From assembly GCF_003474385.1 (NCBI RefSeq), contig NZ_QUCY01000004.1, positions 49,608-113,607 of the forward strand: 64,000 nt of DNA. Reading direction: 5' to 3'. Made by a program: the position numbers and the translations under genes. Shown here one piece after another: positions 18,108 to 25,819 of the stretch. The notes below the pieces were generated by a model. The model did no database searches. It was not told the origin of the DNA and saw only the letters and a list, made by a program, of their open reading frames with translations. Position 1 is the first letter of the stretch, and the number at the start of each line of letters is the position of its first letter. This DNA is from Senegalimassilia sp003474385 (lineage in GTDB: Bacteria; Actinomycetota; Coriobacteriia; Coriobacteriales; Eggerthellaceae).

Positions 18108-21100
18108 CTACTCGCCGTCGTACATGGCCTTCAGGCGCACCAGGTGATCGTAACGCTCGATGGCGGCCTTCTCGTTGCGCTCGAACAGCTCGCCGGCGCG
18201 CTCCGGGAACTCGCGGGTCAGGCGGCTGTAGCGGGCCTCGTTCATGAGGAACTCCTGGTAACCGCCAGCAGGCTCCTTGCAGTCCAGCGTGAACTTCTTG
18301 CCGGCGTCGGCTGCCGGGTTGAAGCGGAACAGGTTCCAGTAACCGCAGTCCACGGCCTTCTTCATCTCGGTCTGGCAGTTGCTCATGCCGCCCTTGATGG
18401 AGTGCATCTCGCACGGGGAGTACGCGATGATGATGGACGGGCCGTGATATGCCTCGGCCTCGGTGATGGCCTTGAGCGTCTGGGCCGGCTTAGCGCCCAT
18501 GGCCACCTGGGCCACGTACACGTAACCGTACGCCATGGCGATCTCGGCGAGCGACTTCTTCTTGACGTCCTTGCCGGCGGCGGCGAACTGCGCCACCTGG
18601 CCGATGTTGGAAGCCTTGGAAGCCTGGCCGCCGGTGTTGGAGTAGACCTCGGTGTCGAACACGAAGATGTTCACGTCCTCGCCGGATGCCAGCACGTGAT
18701 CGAGTCCGCCGTAGCCGATGTCATAGGCCCAGCCGTCGCCGCCGAAGATCCAGACGGACTTCTTGGCCAGGTACTCCTTGTGATCCAGGATGCGCTGCGC
18801 GGCCTCGGCTGCGGCGCCTTCGCCGGCGGCAACCTCGGGCAGGGCGGCGATCAGGGCGTCGGCGGTCTGACGGCTGGCGGCCTTGTCGCCGCGAGCGTCG
18901 AGCCAAGCCTGGGCGGCCTCGGCGGCGGCGCCGGCCTCCACCAGGATGGCGGCGTCGGCAGCGAGCATGCCGTTGACGGCCTCATAGCCCAGCTTCATGC
19001 CCATGCCGTGCTCGGCGTTGTCCTCGAACAGGCTGTTGGACCATGCGGGGCCGTGACCCTGCTTGTTGACCGTGTACGGGCTGGTGGCAGCCGGACCGCC
19101 CCAGATGGAAGAGCAGCCGGTGGCGTTGGAGATGTACATGTGGTCGCCGTAGAGCTGGGTGATCAGGCGGGCGTAAGCCGTCTGGGCGCAGCCGGCGCAG
19201 GCGCCGGAGAACTCGAGCAAAGGCTGCTTGAACTGGCTATCGCGCAGCGTGGTGCCCTCGATCTCGGGCTTGTCGGCGATCTTGTTCACGCAGTACTCGA
19301 ACACGTCCTGCTGAGCCATCTCGTCCTCGACGCCGACCATGGTCAGCGCGTCGGCCGGGCAGGCCTTCACGCACACGCCGCAGCCCATGCAGTCCAGCGG
19401 GCTGATGGCCAGCGTGTACTTCAGCTCCTTGTGCTTGCCCTTCATGGGCAGCACGGCCATGGCCTCGGGGCCGGCGGCGGCCTCCTCGTCGGTCAGGCCG
19501 AACGGGCGGATGCAGGCATGCGGGCACACGAACGAGCAGCTGTTGCACTCGGTGCACTTCTCGGCATCCCACTTCGCCACGGACACGGACACGCCGCGCT
19601 TCTCGTAGGCGGCAGCGCCCTGCTCGAACTGGCCGTCGGCATGGTCGACGAACACGGAGACCGGCAGGGAGTCGCCCGCCATGCGGCCGACGGGCTCCAT
19701 GATCTCGCGGACCTGCTTGACCAGCTCGGGACGGCCCTCGAGGTGCTCGACCTCGGCGTTGTCCTCGGCATCGGCCCAGGCGGCGGGCACGTCGATCTTC
19801 ACGAACGCCGTGGCGCCCGCATCGATGGCGCGGTGGTTCATGTCAACGACTTCCTGGCCCTTCTTCAGGTAGGAGCGCGTGGCGGCGTCCTTCATGTAGC
19901 GCACGGCGTCCTCGGCCGGCAGGATGTTCGCCAGCGTGAAGAAGGCGGACTGCAGGATGGTGTTGGTGCGTTTGCCCATGCCGATCTGACGGGCCAGGTC
20001 GATGGCGTTGATGGTGTAAAGCTGCACGTCGTTGGCCGCGATGTAGCGCTTAGCCTCGGCGGACAGGTGCTCCTCAAGCTCCTCGGGCGTCCACTGGCAG
20101 TTGATCATGAACGTGCCGCCGGGCTTGACGTCCTTGACGATCGGGAAGTTCTTCGTGATGTAGCTGGGGTTGTGGCACGCCACGAAGTCGGCCTTGTTGA
20201 TGTAGTAGCTGCTGCGGATGGGCGAATCGCCGAAGCGCAGGTGGCTGATCGTCACGCCACCGGTCTTCTTCGAGTCGTACTGGAAGTAGGCCTGCACGTA
20301 CTTGTCGGTGTGATCGCCGATGATCTTGACGGAGTTCTTGTTCGCGCCGACGGTGCCGTCGCCGCCCAGACCCCAGAACTTGCACTCGATGGTGCCGGCG
20401 GCTGCGGTATTGGGAGCGGACGCATCCTCGGGCAGGGACAGCCCGGTGACGTCGTCGACGATGCCGATGGTGAACTCGCCGCGCGGCTCGTCCTTGGCCA
20501 GCTCGGTGAAGATAGCGAACACGGACGCGGGCGGCGTGTCCTTGCTGCCCAGGCCGTAACGGCCGCCGGAGACCTTGATGCCCTCGCGGCCCTCGACCAT
20601 GAGCGCGTTGACGACGTCCAGGTACAGCGGATCGCGGGCGCCGGGCTCCTTGGTGCGGTCGAGCACGGCCAGCTTCTTGCAGGTGGCCGGCAGCGCCTCG
20701 GAGAACTTGGCGGTGACGAACGGACGGTACAGGCGCACCTTGACCAGGCCCACCTTCTCGCCCTGGGCGGTCAGGTAGTCGATGACCTCCTCGGCCACGT
20801 CGCAGATGCTGCCCATGGCGACGATCACGCGCTCGGCGTCGGGGGAGCCGTAGTAGTTGAACAGCTTGTAATCGGTGCCCAGCTTGGCGTTGACCTTATC
20901 CATATACTCTTCCACCACGGCCGGCAACGCGTCGTAGATGCCGTTGCAGGCTTCGCGGTTCTGGAAGAAGATGTCCCCGTTCTCGTGGCTGCCGCGCATG
21001 CGCGGACGCTCGGGGTTGAGCGCATGGTCGCGGAAATCCTTCACGGCGTCGAAGTCGCACATGTCGGCCAGGTCGGCGTAATCCCACACGGCCACCTTCT

Positions 21101-21641
21101 GCACCTCATGGGAGGTACGGAAGCCGTCGAAGAAGTTCAGGAACGGCACGCGGCCCTTGATGGCGGCCAGGTGCGCGACGGCGGACAGGTCCATGACCTC
21201 CTGGACGTTGCCCTCGGCGAGCATGGCGAAGCCGGTCTGACGGCAGGCCATGACGTCGGAGTGGTCGCCGAAGATGTTCAGCGCGTGCGTGGAAACGGTA
21301 CGGGCCGAGACGTGGAAGACGCTCGGCAGCTGCTCGGCTGCGATCTTGTACATGTTGGGGATCATGAGCAGCAGGCCCTGGGAGGCTGTATAGGTGGTGG
21401 TCAGGGCACCGGCGGCCAGCGAGCCGTGCACGGCGCCGGCGGCACCGCCCTCGGACTGCATCTCGCACACCTTCACCTTCGTGCCGAAGATGTTCTCCCT
21501 ACCGGCTGCCGACCACTGGTCGACCAGGTCGGCCATGGGGCTGGAAGGGGTGATGGGATAGATGCCGGCAACCTCCGTGAACGCATACGAGACATGCGCT
21601 GCGGCGGTGTTGCCGTCCATGGACTTGAATTCTCTCGTCAT
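18108..21641 (-). CDS. nifJ: pyruvate:ferredoxin (flavodoxin) oxidoreductase, single chain
   Basis: A full-length single-polypeptide PFOR of 1177 residues. It oxidises pyruvate to acetyl-CoA and CO2 and passes electrons to ferredoxin. The N-terminal domain has YPITPSSPMADLVDQW. The ferredoxin-like domain has two 4Fe-4S motifs, CTECNSCSFVCPHAC and CMGCGVCVKACP. The C-terminal TPP-binding domain begins near CAGCAQTAYARLI and has the ATGCSSIWGG and FGGDGWAYDIGYGG segments. The start has AGGAG five to ten bases upstream. The oxygen-sensitive enzyme points to an anaerobic lifestyle. It stands alone, with its own terminator. Confidence 0.97.
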   Translation of the reverse strand: MTREFKSMDGNTAAAHVSYAFTEVAGIYPITPSSPMADLVDQWSAAGRENIFGTKVKVCEMQSEGGAAGAVHGSLAAGALTTTYTASQGLLLMIPNMYKIAAEQLPSVFHVSARTVSTHALNIFGDHSDVMACRQTGFAMLAEGNVQEVMDLSAVAHLAAIKGRVPFLNFFDGFRTSHEVQKVAVWDYADLADMCDFDAVKDFRDHALNPERPRMRGSHENGDIFFQNREACNGIYDALPAVVEEYMDKVNAKLGTDYKLFNYYGSPDAERVIVAMGSICDVAEEVIDYLTAQGEKVGLVKVRLYRPFVTAKFSEALPATCKKLAVLDRTKEPGARDPLYLDVVNALMVEGREGIKVSGGRYGLGSKDTPPASVFAIFTELAKDEPRGEFTIGIVDDVTGLSLPEDASAPNTAAAGTIECKFWGLGGDGTVGANKNSVKIIGDHTDKYVQAYFQYDSKKTGGVTISHLRFGDSPIRSSYYINKADFVACHNPSYITKNFPIVKDVKPGGTFMINCQWTPEELEEHLSAEAKRYIAANDVQLYTINAIDLARQIGMGKRTNTILQSAFFTLANILPAEDAVRYMKDAATRSYLKKGQEVVDMNHRAIDAGATAFVKIDVPAAWADAEDNAEVEHLEGRPELVKQVREIMEPVGRMAGDSLPVSVFVDHADGQFEQGAAAYEKRGVSVSVAKWDAEKCTECNSCSFVCPHACIRPFGLTDEEAAAGPEAMAVLPMKGKHKELKYTLAISPLDCMGCGVCVKACPADALTMVGVEDEMAQQDVFEYCVNKIADKPEIEGTTLRDSQFKQPLLEFSGACAGCAQTAYARLITQLYGDHMYISNATGCSSIWGGPAATSPYTVNKQGHGPAWSNSLFEDNAEHGMGMKLGYEAVNGMLAADAAILVEAGAAAEAAQAWLDARGDKAASRQTADALIAALPEVAAGEGAAAEAAQRILDHKEYLAKKSVWIFGGDGWAYDIGYGGLDHVLASGEDVNIFVFDTEVYSNTGGQASKASNIGQVAQFAAAGKDVKKKSLAEIAMAYGYVYVAQVAMGAKPAQTLKAITEAEAYHGPSIIIAYSPCEMHSIKGGMSNCQTEMKKAVDCGYWNLFRFNPAADAGKKFTLDCKEPAGGYQEFLMNEARYSRLTREFPERAGELFERNEKAAIERYDHLVRLKAMYDGE

Positions 21642-21926
21642 TTCTTCTCCTAAGGCTATCCCCGATCGGCGCGATCGGAAACATCGTCTGGCCGTACAAT
21701 GCGCCTATATTAGCAGCCTCGGCACGCCGAAACCCCACGGATTAACTCTGAGCAGGCGTGGGGCGGATGCTCTCGGCAAGCGGTCTCGACCAGACGGGGC
21801 CCTCCCGCTCGCCGGGACCGGCGCGCTTGCCGCTCACCCCGCCATGGCAACCGCCCGCCGCCGGCAAGCCCTTCCGAGGACCTTCCCGAAACGCCCTGCG
21901 CACGAGGGGGTTCCCCCGTAACGCCC

Positions 21927-21943
21927 GGGTAAAACCTTTACCC
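21927..21943. promoter_or_regulatory. palindrome upstream of transporter operon
   Basis: GGGTAAA and TTTACCC form perfect 7-bp arms around three bases. The site ends about 28 bp before a GATAAT minus-10, close to where a minus-35 would be, so it is a plausible repressor or activator site. Confidence 0.45.
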
Positions 21944-21970
21944 CTTCTTTATTTTCGAAGCCCGTTCAGG

Positions 21971-21976
21971 GATAAT
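21971..21976 (+). promoter_or_regulatory. minus-10 GATAAT of transporter operon
   Basis: GATAAT lies about 90 bp before the binding-protein ATG. A weak TTTATT is found 17 bp upstream. Confidence 0.4.
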
Positions 21977-22065
21977 GCATCGTGTTTGCTGTAGTGCGTG
22001 CGCGAAAGGCGCATGCGCAGGCTCGGGGCGAAAAGCCGCCTCGACAGATGAACGGAGGGAATCCC

Positions 22066-23679
22066 ATGGAACAGCAGTATTCTCTGTCTCGCCGCACTTT
22101 CCTGGCGGGCAGCGCCGTTGCCGCCGCAACGGCCGGCCTGGCCCTGAGCGGCTGCGGCAGCAGCTCCTCTTCCGAGGGCGGCAAGCCCAGCGGCTCCGCT
22201 GCCAACACCGGCGGCGTGATCACCGCTGCTTGCAGCTACAAGAACGCTAACTACAACCCCATCGGCGCAAGCTCCGCTCTGATGCTGCCCGCTATCCAGC
22301 ACTGCCTGGAGGGCCTCTATGAGCTGGATTACTTCACCGGCGAGTCCAACGCCGCTCTGGCCGCCGGCGAGCCCGTCAAGGTCTCCGAGACCGAGTACGA
22401 GGTCGCTCTGCGCGAAGGCGCCACGTTCTCCAACGGCGAGGCCGTGACCGCCGCCGACGTCGTGGCCGTCATCGAGGCCAACAAGGCCAACGCCACCTAC
22501 AAGGACATGCTGTCCTTCATCGAGACCGTTGCCGCCAAGGACGACGCCACCGTGTCCTTCACGCTGGCCTACCCGTTCGTCGACAGCGACAAGCAGCTCA
22601 AAGAGCGCCTGTCCCTGTGCCGCGTGTTCCCGGCTGCCGAGATCACCAAGGAGACCATGACCACCCCGCCGACCGGCTCCGGTGCTTGGGCCTTCGGCGA
22701 GTGCAACGGCGAGGATGGCGGCGAGCTGAACTTCGTCCCCAACCCCAAGTACAACGGCCCGAAGCCGGCTTCCGCCGACGCCATGCAGTGGCTCGTGCGC
22801 GTTGACAACACCGCTCGCGTGACCGCCCTGCAGGAGGGTACCGCCATCGCCGGCGAGAACATCCCGTTCTCCAACATCGACCAGTTGGTCGGCGCAGGCG
22901 TCACCGTCGACAGCGTCGACAGCTACGGCATCGGCTTCCTGATGTTCAACTGCCAGAAGGAGCCCTTCAACGACAAGCGCGTCCGTCAGGCTTTCCACTA
23001 CGCCATCGACTACGACAAGCTGATCAAGAACCAGCTGGGCGGCAACGCTGAGACGCTGACCTCCTACCTGCCGAAGGACAACCCGGCCTACCACGAGGCA
23101 TCCACGGTCTACAAGCACGATCCCGAGAAGGCAAAGGCCCTGCTCAAGGAGGCCGGCCAGGAGAACCTCGAGGTCAAGCTGCTCGTCATCGACAACTGGA
23201 TCAAGGACCTGTCCGCTCAGATCCAGCAGGACCTGCAGGCCGTCGGCATGAACGTCACGCTCGACGTACAGGCTGCCCCCTACCCCACCATGGCCGCTTC
23301 CAAGACCGACGAGATCCTGCCCTTCGACGTGTTCCTGGCCCCCGGCGACGTCTCCTGCTTCGGCACGAACGCCGACGTGCATCTGGCTTGGTTCTACGGT
23401 GAGAACACCGACTGGTGCCAGGGCCGTTCCTGCTGGGCTAAGGCCGGCGACGGCAAGTGCCAGGAGTTCAACGAGTACCTCGACCAGGCTCGCAAGGCCA
23501 CCGATGCGAACACGCGCCAGGAGGCGTACAACAAGTGCTTCGACATCATCTCCGAGGAAGTGCCGCTGTACCCGCTGTTCCACAAGAAGGTCGTCACCGG
23601 CTACTGGGCCGGCCTCATCGAAGGCTTCGAGCCCAGCCCGACCACCGGCCTGTACTTCCAGAACGCGAAGCTGAAGTAA
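22066..23679 (+). CDS. family 5 (peptide-type) ABC transporter binding lipoprotein, candidate sialic acid binder
   Basis: A 537-residue solute-binding protein of the DppA/OppA fold. The N-terminus has a twin-arginine motif (SRRTFLAGS), a hydrophobic stretch and the lipobox LSGC, so it is a probable Tat-exported lipoprotein. Family signatures are seen at VALREGATFSNGEAVTAADV and KRVRQAFHYAIDYDKLI. The ATG at 22066 follows ACGGAGGGA. The following permease, fused permease-ATPase and ATPase make a complete importer. Binding proteins of this family transport peptides, nickel or, in SatABCD/SiaEFGI systems, sialic acid. The facing nan/nag genes make sialic acid a serious candidate, but the ligand cannot be read from sequence. 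Confidence 0.88.
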   Translation: MEQQYSLSRRTFLAGSAVAAATAGLALSGCGSSSSSEGGKPSGSAANTGGVITAACSYKNANYNPIGASSALMLPAIQHCLEGLYELDYFTGESNAALAAGEPVKVSETEYEVALREGATFSNGEAVTAADVVAVIEANKANATYKDMLSFIETVAAKDDATVSFTLAYPFVDSDKQLKERLSLCRVFPAAEITKETMTTPPTGSGAWAFGECNGEDGGELNFVPNPKYNGPKPASADAMQWLVRVDNTARVTALQEGTAIAGENIPFSNIDQLVGAGVTVDSVDSYGIGFLMFNCQKEPFNDKRVRQAFHYAIDYDKLIKNQLGGNAETLTSYLPKDNPAYHEASTVYKHDPEKAKALLKEAGQENLEVKLLVIDNWIKDLSAQIQQDLQAVGMNVTLDVQAAPYPTMAASKTDEILPFDVFLAPGDVSCFGTNADVHLAWFYGENTDWCQGRSCWAKAGDGKCQEFNEYLDQARKATDANTRQEAYNKCFDIISEEVPLYPLFHKKVVTGYWAGLIEGFEPSPTTGLYFQNAKLK

Positions 23680-23707
23680 TAACCGCCAGGTTATAGGCTG
23701 CAACCGG

Positions 23708-23740
23708 AAAGCCCGCCTCATTGCGAGGTGGGCTTTCTTT
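23708..23740 (+). terminator. terminator or attenuator after binding-protein gene
   Basis: A 12-bp stem (AAAGCCCGCCTC with one wobble) and five-base loop are followed by CTTT. Placed straight after the binding-protein gene, it would give that protein in excess over the downstream membrane parts. Confidence 0.75.
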
Positions 23741-23814
23741 GCGTCTTGACCCCATATGCGCATGAAGCGTATACCATGTTCACGTCAATTCGATTTAGGG
23801 GGGGTTATCACCGC

Positions 23815-24717
23815 ATGACACGTTTGTTTTCCGTATACGGAGACTCCATCAGCTCCTTCGAGGGCATCCTGCCGCAAGGCTGGCGCGTGTTCTTCGAAGG
23901 CGAGCAGCTTGAGCTCACCGACGTGAAGACGCCGCACGACACCTGGTGGGGCCAGGTCATCGACCACTTCGACGGGCAGTTCCTGGCCAACGCGTCCTGG
24001 TCGGGTTGCGTGGTGGAGGGACGCGACTTCCCCGTCGGCGCCTCGGCCGAGCGCATCGAGCACCTGCAGGCCGACGGGCGTACCCCCGATGACATCCTCG
24101 TGCATATCGGCATCAACGACTACGGCTGGGGCTCGGGGTACGCGCAGATCTGCGCGGCAACGCCTTCCGCTCCGCCGAAGCTTGCGGCCGAGTGCCCGGA
24201 CCATGGCAAGGTGGCGGGCATGGCCCCCGAAGGAACCCTTGCCAACTTCGAGGAATCCTACCGCCGCATGCTGGCAACGATGCACGCCCAATACCCGAAC
24301 GCCCGCATCTGGGTCTCCACGCTCCTTCCCGGCCGCGTGAAAGGTGCTCATCGCCCCACGTCCCCACGCTGGTTCCGCGGCATCTGCGTCGACGAGTACA
24401 ACAAGATCATCCGCGCTGCCGCCAACGACGCCGACAACTGCTATCTCGTGGACATGCAGGCGTTCGGCTACGACTACGACGCCATCGACGGCACCCACCC
24501 CACCGCGCTTGGCATGAAGCAGATGGCCTCCATGTTCATCCGCGGCATGGAGCAGGCCGACCCCGAGCTGCCGCGCACCCCTTACGAGGGGCACGATCTG
24601 TTCTCCGACCAGATGCGAAGCGCCGAGTTCTGCACGAAGCCCTGCGTTGGCTGCGAATACGCACGAGGAACCGGCAACAACTGGTGGCACGTCTGCGAGA
24701 AGCAACTGGCTGATTAG
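23815..24717 (+). CDS. SGNH/GDSL hydrolase, candidate sialate O-acetylesterase
   Basis: A 300-residue esterase of the SGNH fold. Block I is YGDSISS with the nucleophilic serine, block III is IGINDYG, and block V is DGTHPT with the catalytic aspartate and histidine. No signal peptide or membrane segment is seen, so it is likely cytoplasmic. The start at 23815 follows GGGGGGG after TTAGG. It sits between the binding protein and the permease genes of the ABC importer, and therefore probably acts on what that importer brings in. With the adjacent sialate-type catabolic genes, removal of O-acetyl groups from sialic acid is the most economical guess. The fold is firm and the substrate is inference. 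Confidence 0.82.
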   Translation: MTRLFSVYGDSISSFEGILPQGWRVFFEGEQLELTDVKTPHDTWWGQVIDHFDGQFLANASWSGCVVEGRDFPVGASAERIEHLQADGRTPDDILVHIGINDYGWGSGYAQICAATPSAPPKLAAECPDHGKVAGMAPEGTLANFEESYRRMLATMHAQYPNARIWVSTLLPGRVKGAHRPTSPRWFRGICVDEYNKIIRAAANDADNCYLVDMQAFGYDYDAIDGTHPTALGMKQMASMFIRGMEQADPELPRTPYEGHDLFSDQMRSAEFCTKPCVGCEYARGTGNNWWHVCEKQLAD

Positions 24718-24762
24718 TTATCCTATTTCGCCGTTTATCCACGAAGGAATCTTGCAAATCGG

Positions 24763-24768
24763 TATAAT
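24763..24768 (+). promoter_or_regulatory. second promoter minus-10, before the permease genes
   Basis: A consensus TATAAT lies about 95 bp before the permease start; the minus-35 is poor. The expected transcript would begin at the hairpin at 24775-24811. Confidence 0.45.
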
Positions 24769-24774
24769 GTGGAA

Positions 24775-24811
24775 GGTTTGCCAGCGTGCGTGAGCTGAAC
24801 GATGGCAAACC
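24775..24811 (+). other. 5-prime leader hairpin of permease mRNA
   Basis: GGTTTGCCA and TGGCAAACC form a perfect 9-bp inverted repeat with a 19-base loop. It begins about seven bases after the TATAAT and would lie at the very 5-prime end of the transcript. Confidence 0.5.
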
Positions 24812-24859
24812 ATGTAACGTAAGCATGCTCTTATGAGCCTACAGAAAGGAGGGGATCGA

Positions 24860-25816
24860 GTGAACAACCTGCTTCGATTGATCGGCAATCGCCTGCTTTG
24901 GCTGCCCATCATGGTGTTCGGTGTCACCGTTCTCGTCTTCTTCCTGATGTCGCTTTCGCCTATCGACCCCGCCTTCTCGGCGCTTGGCGAAAACGCGTCA
25001 CCCGACCAGTTGGAGGCCTACCGCGTCGAGCACGGCCTCAACGATCCCCTGATCGTTCGCTACGGCGACTACATGGCCGGCTTCTTCCATGGCGATCTGG
25101 GCACGTTCGGTCCCTCGAACCAGTCCGTGTCCGCTCGCATCGCCACCGCGCTGCCCATCACGCTGCAGCTCGGCTTCTTCGGCTTCATCATCGCCATCGT
25201 CGCCAGCGCCATCCTCGGCGTCGTGTCCGCCCTGTATCGCGACCGCTGGCCCGACCAGGTCATCCGCATCTTCTCCATCGCCTGCATCGCTACGCCGTCG
25301 TTCTGGCTGTCGGTGCTGTTCATCCTGCTGTTCTCCTCCACGCTGCACCTGCTGCCCGCTTCCGGCCCCCTGCCTGCGTTCACGGCAGATCCCGGCGGAT
25401 GGCTTGCGCGCATGGCAATGCCCGGCATCGCCCTTGCCGTTCCGCTGACCGGCCAGATGACGCGCATCATCCGCACGTCCATGGTCGAGGAGCTCGACAA
25501 GGACTACGTGCGCACCGCCCGCGGCTTCGGCATCCCCTACGGCACCGTCGTCGCCCGCAACGTGCTGCGCAACGCCCTGATCACGCCCGTCACCGTGCTT
25601 GGCCTGAAGTTCGGCTACATGATCGGCGGCGCCGTGGTCCTCGAGGTCATCTTCGCCCTTCCGGGCATGGGCATGGCCATCGTCTCCGGCGTTACCTCGA
25701 ATTACGTCATGTTGGTTCAGGGTGTCGTTCTCGTCGTCGCCATCACGTTCATCATCGTGAACGTCATCGTCGACATGCTCTACATCCTTATCGATCCGCG
25801 AATTAGGACGGTGTAG
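24860..25816 (+). CDS. ABC transporter permease, DppB type
   Basis: A 318-residue inner-membrane permease with about six hydrophobic helices. The N-terminus (RLLWLPIMVFGVTVLVFFLM) and the loop motif EELDKDYVRTARGFGIPYG are standard for DppB-type permeases. The start is GTG at 24860, because AAAGGAGGGG ends five bases upstream; an ATG at 24833 has no ribosome site. It is followed after three bases by the fused permease-ATPase gene. It should form the pore together with that protein's N-terminal half. Confidence 0.93.
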   Translation: MNNLLRLIGNRLLWLPIMVFGVTVLVFFLMSLSPIDPAFSALGENASPDQLEAYRVEHGLNDPLIVRYGDYMAGFFHGDLGTFGPSNQSVSARIATALPITLQLGFFGFIIAIVASAILGVVSALYRDRWPDQVIRIFSIACIATPSFWLSVLFILLFSSTLHLLPASGPLPAFTADPGGWLARMAMPGIALAVPLTGQMTRIIRTSMVEELDKDYVRTARGFGIPYGTVVARNVLRNALITPVTVLGLKFGYMIGGAVVLEVIFALPGMGMAIVSGVTSNYVMLVQGVVLVVAITFIIVNVIVDMLYILIDPRIRTV

Positions 25817-25819
25817 AGT

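Larger units (their letters stand above)
21642..22065. promoter_or_regulatory. divergent intergenic region nifJ / binding protein
   Basis: No gene is seen. On the nifJ side a CCGATC-GGCGC-GATCGG repeat lies at 21662-21678, within the probable leader, and a TAATAT-like minus-10 lies near 21708. On the rightward side a GATAAT minus-10 is at 21971-21976, preceded by a palindrome at 21927-21943. The G-rich middle (about 21740-21900) shows nothing recognisable. Confidence 0.5.

Noticed and set aside
15267..21653. A 2128-codon open frame on the plus strand
   Set aside because: It is opposite to addB and nifJ, which have clear domains. In high-GC DNA the reverse complement of real genes often stays open. 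Its composition (His, Gly, Val, Leu rich) shows no domain.
21949..23763. A 604-codon open frame on the minus strand
   Set aside because: It is the antisense of the family 5 binding-protein gene, which has a signal peptide, ribosome site and family motifs.
24833..24859. ATG start for the DppB-type permease at 24833
   Set aside because: The strong AAAGGAGGGG lies downstream of this ATG and directs the ribosome to GTG at 24860.
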